Source: Uliginosibacterium gangwonense DSM 18521 (lineage in GTDB: Bacteria > Pseudomonadota > Gammaproteobacteria > Burkholderiales > Rhodocyclaceae). Taken from it: DNA of 64,000 bases. The stretch covers positions 124,904 through 188,903 of the forward strand of contig NZ_KB892837.1 of the NCBI RefSeq assembly GCF_000373965.1, written 5' to 3'. Positions 63,409 through 64,000 of this stretch are shown piece by piece (position 1 is the first letter of the stretch; every line of letters starts with the position of its first letter). A model generated the notes under the pieces. The model was given only the letters and a program-made list of their open reading frames with translations. It was not told where the DNA came from and made no database searches. The translations under genes and the position numbers were made by a program.

Positions 63409-63617
63409 ACCCGGAATTGCTGGAAGCCCTGCTGACACAAACCATGCCCTACGGCAAATACAAAGGACGCCTTCTGGCCGACCTGCCGGGGCATTACCTC
63501 GGTTGGTTCGCCCGCGAAGGCTTCCCCAAGGGCAAACTCGGGCAACTGCTTGCCCTGATGTACGAGCTGGATCACAACAACCTGCGCGGTCTGCTCGACC
63601 CATTGCGCGCGCACTAA
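63405..63617 (+). CDS. DUF3820 family small protein
   Basis: A 70-residue protein translationally coupled to the radical SAM gene (ATGA overlap). The motif TMPYGKYKGRLLADLPGHYL followed by WFAREGFPKGKLGQLLALM is that of DUF3820, small cytoplasmic proteins related to the PA-type putative virulence regulators and to a fold seen in exonuclease-associated modules. Function is unknown. Confidence 0.87.
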   Translation: MNPELLEALLTQTMPYGKYKGRLLADLPGHYLGWFAREGFPKGKLGQLLALMYELDHNNLRGLLDPLRAH

Positions 63618-63620
63618 AAC

Positions 63621-64000
63621 TAAATAAGGGATAGAATTGAGTTTTTTGTGTGAATCCAGGCAAAATGTGCTGACTTTCAGCTCTTGTATCAAGAATGCTC
63701 CCCAGTTCAAAAGCAGCCTCCCCACTCCCCTGAGTATAGGCACACTCCAACATCTTGAATTGAATAGGTTGGTTTGCCCATTCTCCTGGGAATTTAGATT
63801 CCCTTAATCTATCGTTTACGCCCAAAACTTTACCAATATGTGTCTGCGCCCGTGCGCTTCCCATGTCAGCCGCCAATTCCCAAAACGCCCAGGCACGACT
63901 GGTATTTTGCTTCACACCATAACCCCGGTCATGGTAGTCGCCCATCATAAAGAAAGCATCGGGTATGCCTTGTCGCATCAGTACTTCGGTACGTGCAACC
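63621..64000 (-). CDS. Sel1/TPR-like protein, truncated (start outside window)
   Basis: The frame is open to the right window edge. Visible sequence reads EVLMRQGIPDAFFMMGDYHDRGYG and NTSRAWAFWELAADMGSARAQTHIGKVLG, a Sel1-type helical repeat, then ANQPIQFKMLECAYTQGSGEAAFELG, a pattern like DUF6396 lipoproteins. After AAFELGSILDT the family resemblance ends, and the frame continues antisense through the DUF3820 gene, so the real end near 63620-63700 is probably truncated or frameshifted. Confidence 0.6.

Noticed and set aside
1-64000. CRISPR arrays or defence islands
   Set aside because: No regularly spaced direct repeats and no cas, toxin-antitoxin or restriction genes were recognised.

Overview
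The window looks like a chromosome segment of a betaproteobacterium, possibly from the Neisseriales (a guess from gene content). The grounds are metNIQ, citramalate synthase, the ppsA/PSRP pair, a bactofilin-M23 module, a K+-independent type H+-pyrophosphatase and the style of the TonB-dependent receptor. Most of the window is ordinary chromosome. One stretch of about 20 kb (27.8-48.2 kb) has the marks of an acquired and partly decayed accessory region.

Left part (1-27.8 kb): the end of a DEAD-box RNA helicase; a polar amino-acid ABC importer; the methionine importer metNIQ; an orphan branched-chain amino-acid type binding protein; a REC-DUF3369-GGDEF-EAL protein with a degenerate GGDEF site; a giant DUF748 envelope protein; the divergent LolD-like/tesA pair; a secreted clan GH-A glycosidase; an ECF sigma factor with a coupled putative anti-sigma protein and a TonB-like protein; a DapA-family enzyme; cimA; and an anion-type ABC transporter without a binding protein.

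Accessory region (27.8-48.2 kb): it is bracketed by two oppositely oriented 63-bp copies of the same IS481-type end. It holds two modules. The first is a four-gene minus-strand operon for rhamnogalacturonan-type pectin: a PL9-like beta-helix protein, a DUF6250 protein, an STN-type TonB-dependent receptor and a Tat-exported YetA/PL26-like exolyase. The second is a six-gene minus-strand catabolic operon: DeoR regulator, DUF1537 kinase, PdxA2-type dehydrogenase, sialidase-fold protein, iron alcohol dehydrogenase and DapA-family aldolase. A Na+/solute symporter is transcribed divergently from it, and a second paralogous DeoR regulator lies beyond. Read as chemistry, the second module fits release of a 2-keto-3-deoxy aldaric acid, aldol cleavage to pyruvate plus a C4 aldehyde acid, reduction to a tetronate, 4-phosphorylation and oxidative decarboxylation to DHAP. 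The plant RG-II sugar Dha (3-deoxy-D-lyxo-heptulosaric acid) would give exactly D-threonate. This is my main hypothesis. Decay is visible as a broken NrsF-like anti-sigma gene, a broken P4-type integrase and scrambled IS481-family transposases.

At the right edge of that region is a tRNA-Leu(UAA) gene interrupted in its anticodon loop by a 218-nt group I intron. The integrase remnant lies just past its 3' end, as expected for a tRNA-targeted island.

Right part (48.2-64 kb): an EF-hand protein; a Spy-like periplasmic protein divergent from an OmpR-type two-component system; bactofilin with a coiled-coil membrane protein and an M23 peptidase; ppsA with its regulatory kinase/phosphatase; hppA; an alpha/beta hydrolase; a B12-binding radical SAM protein coupled to a DUF3820 protein; and a truncated Sel1-repeat gene cut by the window end.
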